35,401 nt of DNA from JBLNDG01 sp050261415 (GTDB taxonomy: Bacteria; Bacillota; Clostridia; Lutisporales; Lutisporaceae): assembly GCA_050261415.1 (NCBI GenBank), contig JBLNDG010000158.1, positions 1 through 35,401 of the forward strand, given 5' to 3'. Within the stretch, counting starts at the first letter, position 1; each line of letters starts with the position of its first letter. Shown piece after piece: positions 14,927 to 23,389 of this stretch. A program made the translations under genes and the position numbers. The notes beneath the pieces are model-generated. The model was not told the DNA's origin and did not search any database. It saw only the letters and a program-made list of their open reading frames with translations.

Positions 14927-14963
14927 AATGGTTCTTTGTTATATTATATAAGACGGAACCATT
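14927..14963. promoter_or_regulatory. inverted repeat in sigma operon promoter region
   Basis: AATGGTTC (14927-14934) and GAACCATT (14956-14963) are perfect 8-base arms 21 bases apart. On the minus strand the gap holds TATATAATATAAC, a good sigma-A -10. The arms frame the presumed promoter 40-75 bases before the sigma start, as an operator would. Confidence 0.5.
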
Positions 14964-15000
14964 GCGCTTTATACTTCAACGACTGCAAAAATTAAATATC

Positions 15001-15660
15001 TTAATCCTCCAGAAGGTCCATAACTTCATCAAAACCATGGATGTATCCTACTGTCATCTCTATCAGTTTATCCTTGGAGCCCTTTGATATTTCATCCGCA
15101 ACCGCGCACGCCCTCATACCGGCGCTTTTTGCTGCCATAACACCGGATACGGTATCTTCAAACACAAGGCAGCAGCGCGGTTCAATGCCCATATCCTCCG
15201 CCACCTTAAGGTAAACGTCAGGATATGGTTTGCCATGGTCAACCTCGCAGGAAGTTCTAATGTTTGAAAAATATTGCCGTATACCGTGGTTTTCGAGCAT
15301 ATAGCCAATGAGCTCCCTGGAATTGCTCGTCGCTATTCCAAGCTTAAAGCCCTTCGCATAAAGCTTCTGTATGAATTCCTTGGCGCCTTTTTTCATTTTG
15401 ATGCGCCATTTGTAGTAATCCTCTGCCATTACGCGCCATTCCTCCATTATCTCCTCCAGGGATTCCGGAAGGTCAAACCGCGCTTTAAAGTATACCGCCG
15501 TTTCTGTATAGCCCATTCCCTCGATATCCGACTGCAAGCCTTCGGGAAGAGGAATTCCCCTTTTACCCAGGAACTCAATATCCACATCTCTCCATATCCA
15601 CATTGAATCGATAAGTGTCCCATCCACATCAAATATAACCGCTTTAATATCTTTAAACAT
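15001..15660 (-). CDS. HAD-superfamily phosphatase (subfamily IA)
   Basis: Cytoplasmic phosphohydrolase of 219 residues. Motif I is VIFDVDGTLID with nucleophile Asp11 and acid/base Asp13. The helical cap follows (about 18-85). Motif II is GIATSNSRELI, motif III the Lys in DHGKPYPDVY, and motif IV LVFEDTVSGVMAA. The layout matches HAD-IA phosphatases acting on small phosphorylated metabolites. It is close in size to beta-phosphoglucomutase, but motif I lacks the DLDGV form typical of that enzyme, so I do not link it to the GH65 pathway. AGGAGG lies four bases before the ATG. It appears to be transcribed alone. Confidence 0.9.
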   Translation of the reverse strand: MFKDIKAVIFDVDGTLIDSMWIWRDVDIEFLGKRGIPLPEGLQSDIEGMGYTETAVYFKARFDLPESLEEIMEEWRVMAEDYYKWRIKMKKGAKEFIQKLYAKGFKLGIATSNSRELIGYMLENHGIRQYFSNIRTSCEVDHGKPYPDVYLKVAEDMGIEPRCCLVFEDTVSGVMAAKSAGMRACAVADEISKGSKDKLIEMTVGYIHGFDEVMDLLED

Positions 15661-15770
15661 ATATCCTCCTAAAACTGTGTTGTATGTAATTATTATATTG
15701 TAAATTCCGCAGCAGAAAAATAGGACTTGGGTATATAATATAATTTTTGTTTATTTTATTACCCTATACG

Positions 15771-15798
15771 CAAAAAGAAAAGGCTCAGATGAGCCTTA
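15771..15798 (-). terminator. terminator of DUF4097 gene
   Basis: AGGCTC (15781-15786), loop AGAT, GAGCCT (15791-15796), with a T-rich tract on the minus strand. The stem overlaps the stop codon of the DUF4097 gene. Confidence 0.8.
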
Positions 15799-17091
15799 TT
15801 TTATATCTATATTCCCATTGTTGGTCATCAATTCAACTTTGTATTGACCACTTCCCAGCTTACCCTGCGCCGTTGTCTCCTGGTTATTTTTGCTTACCTG
15901 CAACGGCTCGCTGCCGTTTATATCTCCGAACCTTGTCTTTGCATATATATCACTGTTATTTATATTTGGAGATTCATAGGAAATATCTCCGAAGGAATTT
16001 GTAATGCTGGCACTTCCTTTAGCTCCAACCGCTTCTATCCTTCCGTTCTTGTTTTCAACGTTTATATCGCTGCCTATATTCTCCATGTTTATATCACCAA
16101 AGGAGTTGGTTATCTCTGCTTTCCCGGTTATGTCCTGTACGGTTATCTGCCCGTTATTGTTTATGGTCTTCAAATCTCCGCCTACTTTTGCAGCCTGAAT
16201 GTCGCCGAAATGGTTTTCCAGCACTGCCGCTCCCGTGATTTCCTCAGCGGTGATTTCGCCGTTTTTATTTGCTATGTCGGCTTTGCCGCCCACACCTTTT
16301 ACTTCTATATCTCCGAAGGAATTGTCAATATCCACACTACCGCCTATGCCTGAAGCTTTTATCTGACCGTTTTTATTCTCCAGGACAGCGTTTCCGTCAA
16401 TACCTTCAACGCTTATATCCCCAAAGCTGCCATCCGCATCAACGCTTGCCTGCTTCGGAACATATATTGTGAAGTCAATCTGAGCCTTTCCAAAATCATT
16501 TTTATCCACACCTGAAGGATTTTTGGGGGATATCTCCGTTATCTCCCCTTCCTTGATTTCAACTGCGTCCTTTGCATATGCCCTGGCTTTGTTTTCATCA
16601 TTGCACTTAACCCGTACCTTGGCTTCGATGCTTATGCTTTTTGCATCCGTTGGAAGTACTTTTATATCCCCGAAGGTATTTGTGACCTTTAGTTCTTTTA
16701 TATTGTAGCTGCTGGAAATATTGTCTTTCGTATAGGTTTCGTTTACCTCGGTCCTGTACCTGACCCCGTCAATAACTGAGTTTCCATTGAAGTTAAAGAA
16801 CATACGCCCCGGATCGTCAATATTGATGAATCTTACACCATTTGAAAGAAGTCCAAGAACTATAATGAATACGATACATAAACCATCAACACTCAGCTTC
16901 ACTTCTGAGTTATTCCTGCCGTAAAGCACCATGTAGAGTATCATTTCCAAACCAAGACCAATGAGTAATACCGGCCAGTATTTATATATGTCCTTTATAG
17001 GAAGCTCAATAAAATTTTTGCAAAACAGCAGCACACCTACAGTTATCAAGCCAACAGCCAGTGTAATGCTGCCTACCTTTTTCTTAACCAT
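15796..17091 (-). CDS. DUF4097 beta-repeat protein with LiaF-like membrane N-terminus
   Basis: A 431-residue protein. The N-terminal 90 residues hold three hydrophobic helices like the LiaI/LiaF-type domain (VGLITVGVLLFCKNF, YWPVLLIGLGLEMILY, GLCIVFIIVLGLLSNG). From about residue 125 the chain is a right-handed beta-helix-like DUF4097 domain made of roughly 19-residue rungs. Two signatures alternate strictly through the centre: FGDI (seven copies) and NG[QERN]I (five copies). It should be membrane-bound with the solenoid on one side, probably outside. Proteins of this type accompany envelope-stress regulators such as LiaRS or PspC systems. It stands alone here, though the ECF sigma operon lies nearby on the same strand. 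Confidence 0.85.
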   Translation of the reverse strand: MVKKKVGSITLAVGLITVGVLLFCKNFIELPIKDIYKYWPVLLIGLGLEMILYMVLYGRNNSEVKLSVDGLCIVFIIVLGLLSNGVRFINIDDPGRMFFNFNGNSVIDGVRYRTEVNETYTKDNISSSYNIKELKVTNTFGDIKVLPTDAKSISIEAKVRVKCNDENKARAYAKDAVEIKEGEITEISPKNPSGVDKNDFGKAQIDFTIYVPKQASVDADGSFGDISVEGIDGNAVLENKNGQIKASGIGGSVDIDNSFGDIEVKGVGGKADIANKNGEITAEEITGAAVLENHFGDIQAAKVGGDLKTINNNGQITVQDITGKAEITNSFGDINMENIGSDINVENKNGRIEAVGAKGSASITNSFGDISYESPNINNSDIYAKTRFGDINGSEPLQVSKNNQETTAQGKLGSGQYKVELMTNNGNIDIK

Positions 17092-17130
17092 TTCAGTCCC
17101 TCCAATTTGTTTTCTATATACTATTACGGA

Positions 17131-17167
17131 TACAATAAAAAAAAGTCTTATGCTTATTAAGACTTTT
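17131..17167 (-). terminator. terminator downstream of broken butyrate kinase gene
   Basis: AAAAGTCTTA (17141-17150) and TAAGACTTTT (17158-17167) form a 10-bp stem with a seven-base loop, followed on the minus strand by a run of T. The signal survives although the gene is broken. Confidence 0.85.
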
Positions 17168-17260
17168 GTTATATTATTTTTACTTCAAAAAAAGCCTGCG
17201 CATCTATGCGAAGTCCACAAAGCCGCATCATGCCGGCTGAAATATGCACAGTTATCAGAT

Positions 17261-17996
17261 TTATTCGTATATTTTTGCCTCTTCCTGTCCTCGCAGCACT
17301 CTCAGAGCACCCTTGGCAAGTGCCTCCATCTCAAATTCTCCCGGATATACCTTGACTGGTGCAATAAACTCTACACTTTCCTTTATCCAATTGATAAGCT
17401 CTCTGTCATATGCCATTCCTCCGGTTAGTATGATAGCGTCTACATTCCCCTTTAGTGCCGCAGCGCCTGCTCCGATCTCCTTGGATATCTGGTAGGCCAT
17501 GGCTTGATAAATAAGCTTTGCATAAGAATCACCGCTCTTTATCCTACGCTGAACCTCTCTTCCGTCATTGGTTCCCAGGTATGCCGTCAAGCCTCCATTT
17601 CCTGTTATCTTCTTCTTTATCTCATCCACTGATTGGCTATTTCATCCGCTATTATCCCTGCAAGATTGGATGGGTGCTGCCCCATAACCCCAAGTTTCAG
17701 ATCCTCCAGCATCTGTTTATTTACTATATAGGTACCTCCGGTGACAGGCTTCATATTTCCGCCTCTGCCTACTACGGCATTGAAGCTTTCGAGGGGTATA
17801 CCCTCCGCCTTATAAGTGTTTCCAGTATTATATCCTTCCTGAAACCATATTGCTCATATATACTGTTGAATTTTTTTATCTGATCGGCAGAATGTGAGAT
17901 CACCTTTGTAAATACTTCTTCTTCATTTTCAAATACAGCTATTTTTGTTGATGTCGACCCCGGATTTATAACCAGTATCCTGTATGCTTTCTCCAT
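17261..17996 (-). pseudogene. buk: butyrate kinase, broken by frameshift and internal deletion
   Basis: Three frames together give a butyrate kinase of the acetate-kinase fold, which would make ATP from butyryl phosphate. The N-terminus is intact (RILVINPGSTSTKIAVFENE, with GAGGAGG upstream of the ATG at 17996). Near 17812 one A appears lost from an A run and the frame changes; the next frame gives NAVVGRGGNMKPVTGGTYIV through HPSNLAGIIADEIANQ. Near 17635 the frame changes again and jumps to VDEIKKKITGNGGLTAYLGTND, continuing to the true C-terminus with AIILTGGMAYD. Intact enzymes have about 356 residues; about 110 are missing, including the central VHMGGG phosphate-binding region. The enzyme cannot work. 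No phosphotransbutyrylase gene lies beside it. Confidence 0.9.
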
Positions 17997-18256
17997 ATTA
18001 TCCTCCTCAATCCCTCCATTGTATCTTATTTAATAGTACCATACTGTATATAACAAAAATGCTATCATTCTAAATTTAGGCTCTGTTTAAGAAAGATGTA
18101 AAAACATTTGTCATGTGAAGTATGGAATTGCGAATTTCAACAAATTTTAGAGTTTTGCATTATTAGTTTGTCTCACTTTTATGTCAATTGCATATGTTGT
18201 ATTGTCAAAAGAATTATGTAAACTCTTCTACATATTGCAAGAATGGAGGATTTTTT

Positions 18257-18412
18257 ATGCCTTATTATTATCCGTACAATCCACCAGGAGGTTACTATTG
18301 CCCACAATGTGGTAGGTTACATCCTTACTATCGGGCTTACGGTTACTGCCCTTGGTGTGGTTATGGAGCAGCATTTCTTGGTGGACTTCTGCTCGGAGGA
18401 TTACTACTCTAA
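18257..18412 (+). CDS. 51-residue zinc-ribbon protein with Gly-Leu tail
   Basis: The ATG at 18257 follows GGAGG with good spacing and a terminator follows the stop, so this is a real small gene. The product begins MPYYYPYNPPGGYYC, then has two Cys-Pro-x-Cys-Gly knuckles (CPQCG and CPWCG, 16 residues apart) that can bind one zinc. It ends in a short hydrophobic tail of Gly and Leu (AAFLGGLLLGGLLL). Eight Tyr in 51 residues is striking. The composition recalls small spore-coat or membrane-associated proteins, but I do not recognise the family. The tail could insert in a membrane or drive assembly. Confidence 0.8.
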   Translation: MPYYYPYNPPGGYYCPQCGRLHPYYRAYGYCPWCGYGAAFLGGLLLGGLLL

Positions 18413-18430
18413 AACAAATTTAATAAACAG

Positions 18431-18475
18431 AAAGGAAGAAACAGAAAACCAAATCCCTGCTTCTTCCTTTTTCAC
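18431..18475 (+). terminator. terminator after zinc-ribbon gene
   Basis: AAAGGAAGAA (18431-18440) pairs with TTCTTCCTTT (18461-18470), with a CAG/CTG extension inward, followed by T5. It separates this gene from the convergent CBS gene. Confidence 0.8.
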
Positions 18476-18488
18476 TTTTACGAATCGG

Positions 18489-19115
18489 TTAAAAACTGCT
18501 TACATCCCTAACATCGATACCTGCATGTACGAGATCATCAACAAGTGCTTTGGCATCCTTTGCATTTACCTTCATTACCATCTGCTTTGCCTTAACCACC
18601 TTGGAGTCAAAAACGCTCATTGCATCAATAGAGATTCCATGCTGCTTTACTATGTTTGCTATTTTCGCTATTTGCCCCACGAAATCAGGGATTATGATAT
18701 ACAGCCTTGTGCCTTCATTGTCAACACCCATCGTATCGGCAAAAGCATCAAATATATCTGTTCTTGTAATGATGCCTGCCATCCTGCCTTCCCCGTCCAA
18801 AACGGGAAGTGCACTTATGTCCTTTTCTTTCAAGAGGAATATGGCCTTCTCAATGTAGTCATTTTTATTGATGGTGATAAAATTCCTGTTCATCAAGTCC
18901 CCAACAAGCGTCTCCGCAAGAAGACTGCAGCCTTTTTCACCACAAAAATATTGGTTTATAATATCCTCTTTTGCTATGATTCCGACCAGTTCTCCTCTTT
19001 CAACAACGGGTATATTGGAAAACTGCTTCTCCTGCATTAGATCCAGTGCTCTCCTTGCAGTAGTTTTAGGGGATACATAGACCGGGTTGGGGGTCATTCT
19101 ATTCGATACATACAT
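18489..19115 (-). CDS. CBS-ACT regulatory protein (AcuB-like)
   Basis: A 208-residue cytoplasmic protein with two CBS domains (about 1-60, MTPNPVYVSPKTTARRALDLM; and 72-130, MNRNFITINKNDYIEKAIFLL with GIITRTDIFDAFAD) followed by an ACT domain (about 138-208, LYIIIPDFVGQIAKIANIV). This order matches AcuB of Bacillus and many Clostridial homologues. CBS pairs bind adenosine nucleotides and ACT domains bind amino acids, so it probably senses both, but no target enzyme is known in general and none is adjacent. The ATG at 19115 is chosen because AAGGAGGG precedes it; an in-frame TTG six codons earlier would overlap that site. Confidence 0.88.
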   Translation of the reverse strand: MYVSNRMTPNPVYVSPKTTARRALDLMQEKQFSNIPVVERGELVGIIAKEDIINQYFCGEKGCSLLAETLVGDLMNRNFITINKNDYIEKAIFLLKEKDISALPVLDGEGRMAGIITRTDIFDAFADTMGVDNEGTRLYIIIPDFVGQIAKIANIVKQHGISIDAMSVFDSKVVKAKQMVMKVNAKDAKALVDDLVHAGIDVRDVSSF

Positions 19116-19129
19116 TGATATCCCTCCTT

Positions 19130-19166
19130 GCAATATTTTATTAGTATTACTTTATCATAATATTGC
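19130..19166. promoter_or_regulatory. inverted repeat before CBS-ACT gene
   Basis: GCAATATT (19130-19137) and AATATTGC (19159-19166) are perfect 8-base arms 21 bases apart, directly upstream of the ribosome site. They could be an operator or a leader hairpin; nothing more can be said. Confidence 0.35.
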
Positions 19167-19238
19167 AGGTATTTCATCAACTTTTATCAAAACTTCCCGG
19201 CAGCATATCCGTGCATGAATTAAATGCCTGGAATATAC

Positions 19239-20753
19239 TTACTGCTTTGCACTTAAATATTTGTCAAAAACACTGCTGAAATCTTTACCACCAACCTGCT
19301 CGCATACCTTTAAAAAATCTCCGGTAGTCGCATTTTTGAATGCATATTCCTTATAGTAAGTTTTCATTATATCATAGAATTTTTCATCTCCAACCTGCTT
19401 CCTGACTTCATTCAGCAGTACGGCTCCTTCGTTATACACTGCAGGCCCATAATCCTTCCAGTTTTTATATTTGCTTAATGGCTTTAAAACTACGCCGTCA
19501 AAGGCTCTGTTGGAAATGGCATCCTTCGCTTCACCCTCGATGTATTTGTAATAGCTGTCCCCGGATTTTCTACCGAATTCATCCTCGACGAATACAACCT
19601 CGGAATACGTTGCAAAACCCTCATCCAGCCATGCCTCATCTATCTCATCGTTTCCCACAACCCCATACCACCACTGGTGGGCTGTTTCATGCACCGTAGT
19701 AAACAAAATATAATCCTCATTGCTATCATCGTCATAATATTCCTCATTTATATAAACCAGACCGGGATATTCCATCCCGCTTGGGAATTCAGTCTCAACA
19801 ACCGAATAATTCGGGTACGGATATTTGCCGAATCTTCTATTGAATACTTCAATGGATTCCTTGGCATACTGCAAAGCTGCTTTTCCTTTTTTGTCCTGCC
19901 CTTTGTAGTAGTAGGATTTGATTTCTGTGTCCCCCACATTATCCTCAATTACCTGAAAAGCAGTATTTGCAATGAATGCAAAATCTCTCATGTCATCTGC
20001 CTCAAATCTCCAGGTCTTTTCACCGCCTGCTTCCTTCTCCTCTTTTAAAACGCCTGATGCCGCGATTGTGTATTCCTTGGGGGCACTGATATTTACGGTA
20101 TAATCCGAAACATCGCTGTAGAAAGGGTCTCCCACTGCATAGTACTTGTCAAGATTCCAACCCGTGCTGTCATATACTGCAGCAACAGGATACCAGTTCC
20201 CTAAATTAAAGTTGCTTTTCCCATATCCGAATCTCTCACCTGCCGGAGGTATCACAATCTTGTACTTCATGGCAAGCGAAACGCTTTCGTTGGGCTTCAA
20301 CGCCTGTGGAAGTTCGACCTTCATTATTGTTTGACCTTCTCCCTGGAAACTGAACTTTAAAGGTTTACTGCCCGTTGAGTCAGAAAGCTCAACGGCCGTA
20401 ACATCGGTATAGCCCGGACTGAAGCCCCTGCTGTACGCCCGTTCAAAATCATCAAACAGGAATGGTGCTGTCTCCTTGGCTTTGAATGCATTTGCATATA
20501 CATGGAAGTATAGTTCGTTAAGCTCTACATTATCATTATTTTTGTATACCACCTGCTGGTCCACCGTCAGGGTTTTATCGGCAGGATTCAAATCCGCATT
20601 GATTGTATAATTGTTTATCTTTGTTTCTTCCTTGTTTTCTACCTTTGCCGGTGCAACTTCCGCCTGCTTCTTGGCCGAGCAGCCCGCAAGCAGTGATGCC
20701 ATTATGATTATAATCATGATACCGACGGTTATACGCTTTGCTTTCTTAATCAA
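19239..20753 (-). CDS. M1-family metallopeptidase, lipoprotein
   Basis: Extracellular zinc peptidase of 504 residues. The signal peptide ends in LLAGC (Cys25), a lipobox, so the enzyme is tethered outside the membrane. After an N-terminal beta domain the catalytic part shows the M1 signatures: GMEYPGLVYI (GxMEN-like exopeptidase loop, here with Tyr instead of Asn), HETAH with zinc ligands His355 and His359 and base Glu356, and Glu378 in WLDEGFATYSE. It lacks the C-terminal HEAT domain of large aminopeptidases. The altered GMEY loop may shift the specificity away from a classic aminopeptidase. The start is TTG at 20753 with AAAGGTTGAT upstream. Transcribed alone. Confidence 0.92.
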   Translation of the reverse strand: MIKKAKRITVGIMIIIIMASLLAGCSAKKQAEVAPAKVENKEETKINNYTINADLNPADKTLTVDQQVVYKNNDNVELNELYFHVYANAFKAKETAPFLFDDFERAYSRGFSPGYTDVTAVELSDSTGSKPLKFSFQGEGQTIMKVELPQALKPNESVSLAMKYKIVIPPAGERFGYGKSNFNLGNWYPVAAVYDSTGWNLDKYYAVGDPFYSDVSDYTVNISAPKEYTIAASGVLKEEKEAGGEKTWRFEADDMRDFAFIANTAFQVIEDNVGDTEIKSYYYKGQDKKGKAALQYAKESIEVFNRRFGKYPYPNYSVVETEFPSGMEYPGLVYINEEYYDDDSNEDYILFTTVHETAHQWWYGVVGNDEIDEAWLDEGFATYSEVVFVEDEFGRKSGDSYYKYIEGEAKDAISNRAFDGVVLKPLSKYKNWKDYGPAVYNEGAVLLNEVRKQVGDEKFYDIMKTYYKEYAFKNATTGDFLKVCEQVGGKDFSSVFDKYLSAKQ

Positions 20754-20880
20754 TAAAAATCAACCTTTCTTTTAGCAATTGCCAACATATTTATAGAGTG
20801 TACTGCCTGTTCTTATATTATGACAGCACATAATTATTATTTATTTTAACCATGCTTGTACTTATGCAGAATTTTTGTAT

Positions 20881-23221
20881 TTATCCCATGTACTGAATAA
20901 AAAATTTAAAGGTTGTACCTTTACCTGCCTCCGAGTCAACCTCTATCCGGCCGCGAAGCTTATTAACCTCTTCCATTACTGCTGCAAGTCCGAAGCCCCT
21001 TCCCGACAACTCTGAAACCGCTTCTCTTGTAGAAAAATCACTCATGAATATTAACTTTGAGAGCTCATTATCATCCATTGCTTCTATTGTTTTTTCACTG
21101 TAGAGCCCTTTATCCACCGCTATTCTCTTAACCTTGGCAAAATCGATCCCACGGCCGTCATCTAAAATGCAAATCTTTATTTCATCCCCCAGGCGTGAGA
21201 CAGCACAGTCAATCCTGCCAACCTTGTCCTTTCCACAGTCTTCCCGTTCATAAACATATTCAATCCCATGGTCCAGACTGTTTCTGAACACATGCACCAA
21301 TGCTTTCATAAAGCCTTTATAGACATCAGGATCAACCATTACATCGTCACCTGAAATTTTAACCTCGTCGATAAGCTTATCCATCCTTTCAGCCAGCTTG
21401 ACAACATAGCTTTGGTAAGGCCGGAGCAATTCCTTGATTGATCTGTACCTAAGCTTTTTGACTTCCGCGAGGATGTTCCCGGCTCCTTCATCTGCCTCTC
21501 AAGCTTTCTTTTTTCCGTCACATCCGTGAGTATCACCATGAATTCCAATGTTTCGCAGTTACCGTCAACTTCCATTATTTTATACTCCATGCTGATAAAC
21601 CTGCCGCTGATGCATATCTCCTCCGGCAGCAGGGATAGGTATATGTCCTGTTTGACTTTTTCTCCTGTGAGGATTGCACCGAATATCTCCTCTGTTAATT
21701 TCCGCCCTTCTGAGTCGTTGGGGTATACCAGGTCAGTGAATTTCTCGCCTGCAATATCCGCTTCGAATATATTCTTGCATTCTGCACTGTATTCCTTCTG
21801 TATTACCAGATCACTGCCGAAATATAGGAACCCTTGTCCTGCGTTATTCAAAAGGCTCTTCACCGCCCTTGTGCTCTCCTGCAGTTCGTTGGTTCCCTCT
21901 TTAACAATTATTTCAAGCCCATCGTTAAGCTGTTTTATTTCATGGTACATCCTCTCATTTTCACCAGCCAGTTTTTCCGAATCTGAGAATGCTTTGGAAT
22001 ACTTTGAAGACAGCATATAGGGCTGGAAAAACGTGAATATGAATATGCCAAGGGAGATTTGCGGCCATGTATCTACGACACCGGTGTGGTACAATATATC
22101 GTTTATTGAAGCAGCGATAACAACAAGCAAGCCGCAGAGCACCGCAACAGCGCCCTTCCTTTTTTTGACCGCCGACTTGATAAGCCCATAGAAAAGGTAT
22201 ACTAATGATAAAATTACAAAAGCTTCAAAAGGCTGCATGGTGTAATAGTATATGTTAAACGGGGTAAAAACTACTACCGTACATATTGCTGACACGAAGT
22301 ACTTCGCTGCTTTAATTCCTATACTCGGCACTTCATTCGGGAAGAGCTCCCTGATAAACGCCATGAATGCAAGCAGACCCAAGTATAAAGACAACAAAGC
22401 AAGTTTATAGTATAGCTCCCACGGTATGCGGGGAAATATGTACAAAAGAAAAGCAGATTCAACTAAGCACAGGTATACGGAAAGCAAAAGCATACGGCCG
22501 AAAAATACAGTGCTGAAGCATCCTTTTTTCTTCTCATGAAAAGCCCAAAGTGATAAAAGGACATTATTAGAAGACATCCCAAGGCAAGCAGGCCTTGGCT
22601 CTGTTCCTTGCGATCGAGGTAGTTGATCTGCTCTCCGGTTCCAAACCGTACTCCTTCAATACCTGTATTTATATCGTAAAAATTGGACATCTGAACTATT
22701 ATTTCAATCTCACTGTCATTAGTATTAAAATATGAGACTGTGGGTATATATAAGGGTTGTTCTTCCGCCTTGCTTCTCCCTACTATACCCTGCTCAGCAA
22801 CAGCAAATCCGTCAACCCATACTTTTGATGCCGTAAGCAAGCTTTTGGTCTTCAGTCCGTAGTATCCGTCCCTACCATTCACCTTAATCTTCAGTCTCAA
22901 TGTTGCATAGCCAAATGTGGGAAGCTTTTTACCCCCTATGTACTGCTCGTCCATAAAGAAAGGTATGTAAATATAACCGTCCGGCTTAAGGGATGTGTTT
23001 CTGAAATCCTCTGGGGTATACAGCTGATTCCAATACAACTCCCACTCACCGTCGAGCTTTGCTATGCCATTCTTTTCAAAGTCCCATCCCGACAGGTCAA
23101 TGAAGCCTTTATCAGCTTTAGCTTTGTTAGTGTTATTTGAGGAACAGCCCGGCAAAACAGTCATAAACAAAATTACCAATAAAAGGGTTATAGCTCTTAC
23201 TATCCGTTTATTGATCTCCAC
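20881..23221 (-). pseudogene. 7TMR-DISM sensor histidine kinase, frameshifted
   Basis: Three overlapping frames spell one membrane sensor. The first (23221-22463) has a lipoprotein-type signal (LPGC) and a 7TMR-DISM extracellular ligand domain (LDGEWELYWNQLYTPEDF) and enters the first membrane helix. Near 22488 in a T run the frame shifts and continues (22577-21339) through the seven-helix block, a coiled coil and a PAS domain ending TDVTEKRKLERQMKE. Near 21483 it shifts again into a CheA-like ATPase (RNSLDHGIE N-box, DDGRGID, SGRGFGLAAV), ending at 20881. The His phosphoacceptor domain expected between PAS and ATPase is not visible, suggesting an internal deletion. Single-base sequencing errors could explain the shifts but not the missing domain. 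No response regulator is adjacent. Confidence 0.85.
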
Positions 23222-23357
23222 AAATAGTACCCCCCGGAACGGCCGTAATATCTCTATTTATGCTAATTTTATACATGTTTCGACCGTTATTAATATTGTA
23301 CCATATTCTTCTAGTTTACAAAACTGTTTTAACCCTGCCCTCTCCGTGCAAGAATAA

Positions 23358-23381
23358 GAAAAAAGGTGCAAAGCTGCACCT
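23358..23381 (-). terminator. terminator of transporter operon
   Basis: AGGTGCA (23364-23370), loop AAGC, TGCACCT (23375-23381), with T-rich sequence following on the minus strand. It lies nine bases past the AEC stop codon. Confidence 0.85.
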
Positions 23382-23389
23382 CATTCTAT

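Noticed and set aside
15001..15660. HAD protein as the beta-phosphoglucomutase needed by the GH65 pathway
   Set aside because: Motif I is DVDGTLID rather than the DLDGV form, and it lies far from the sugar operon.
18243..19040. A 265-codon plus-strand frame overlapping the zinc-ribbon and CBS genes
   Set aside because: It runs antisense through the CBS-ACT gene and out of frame with the zinc-ribbon gene; it has no family resemblance.
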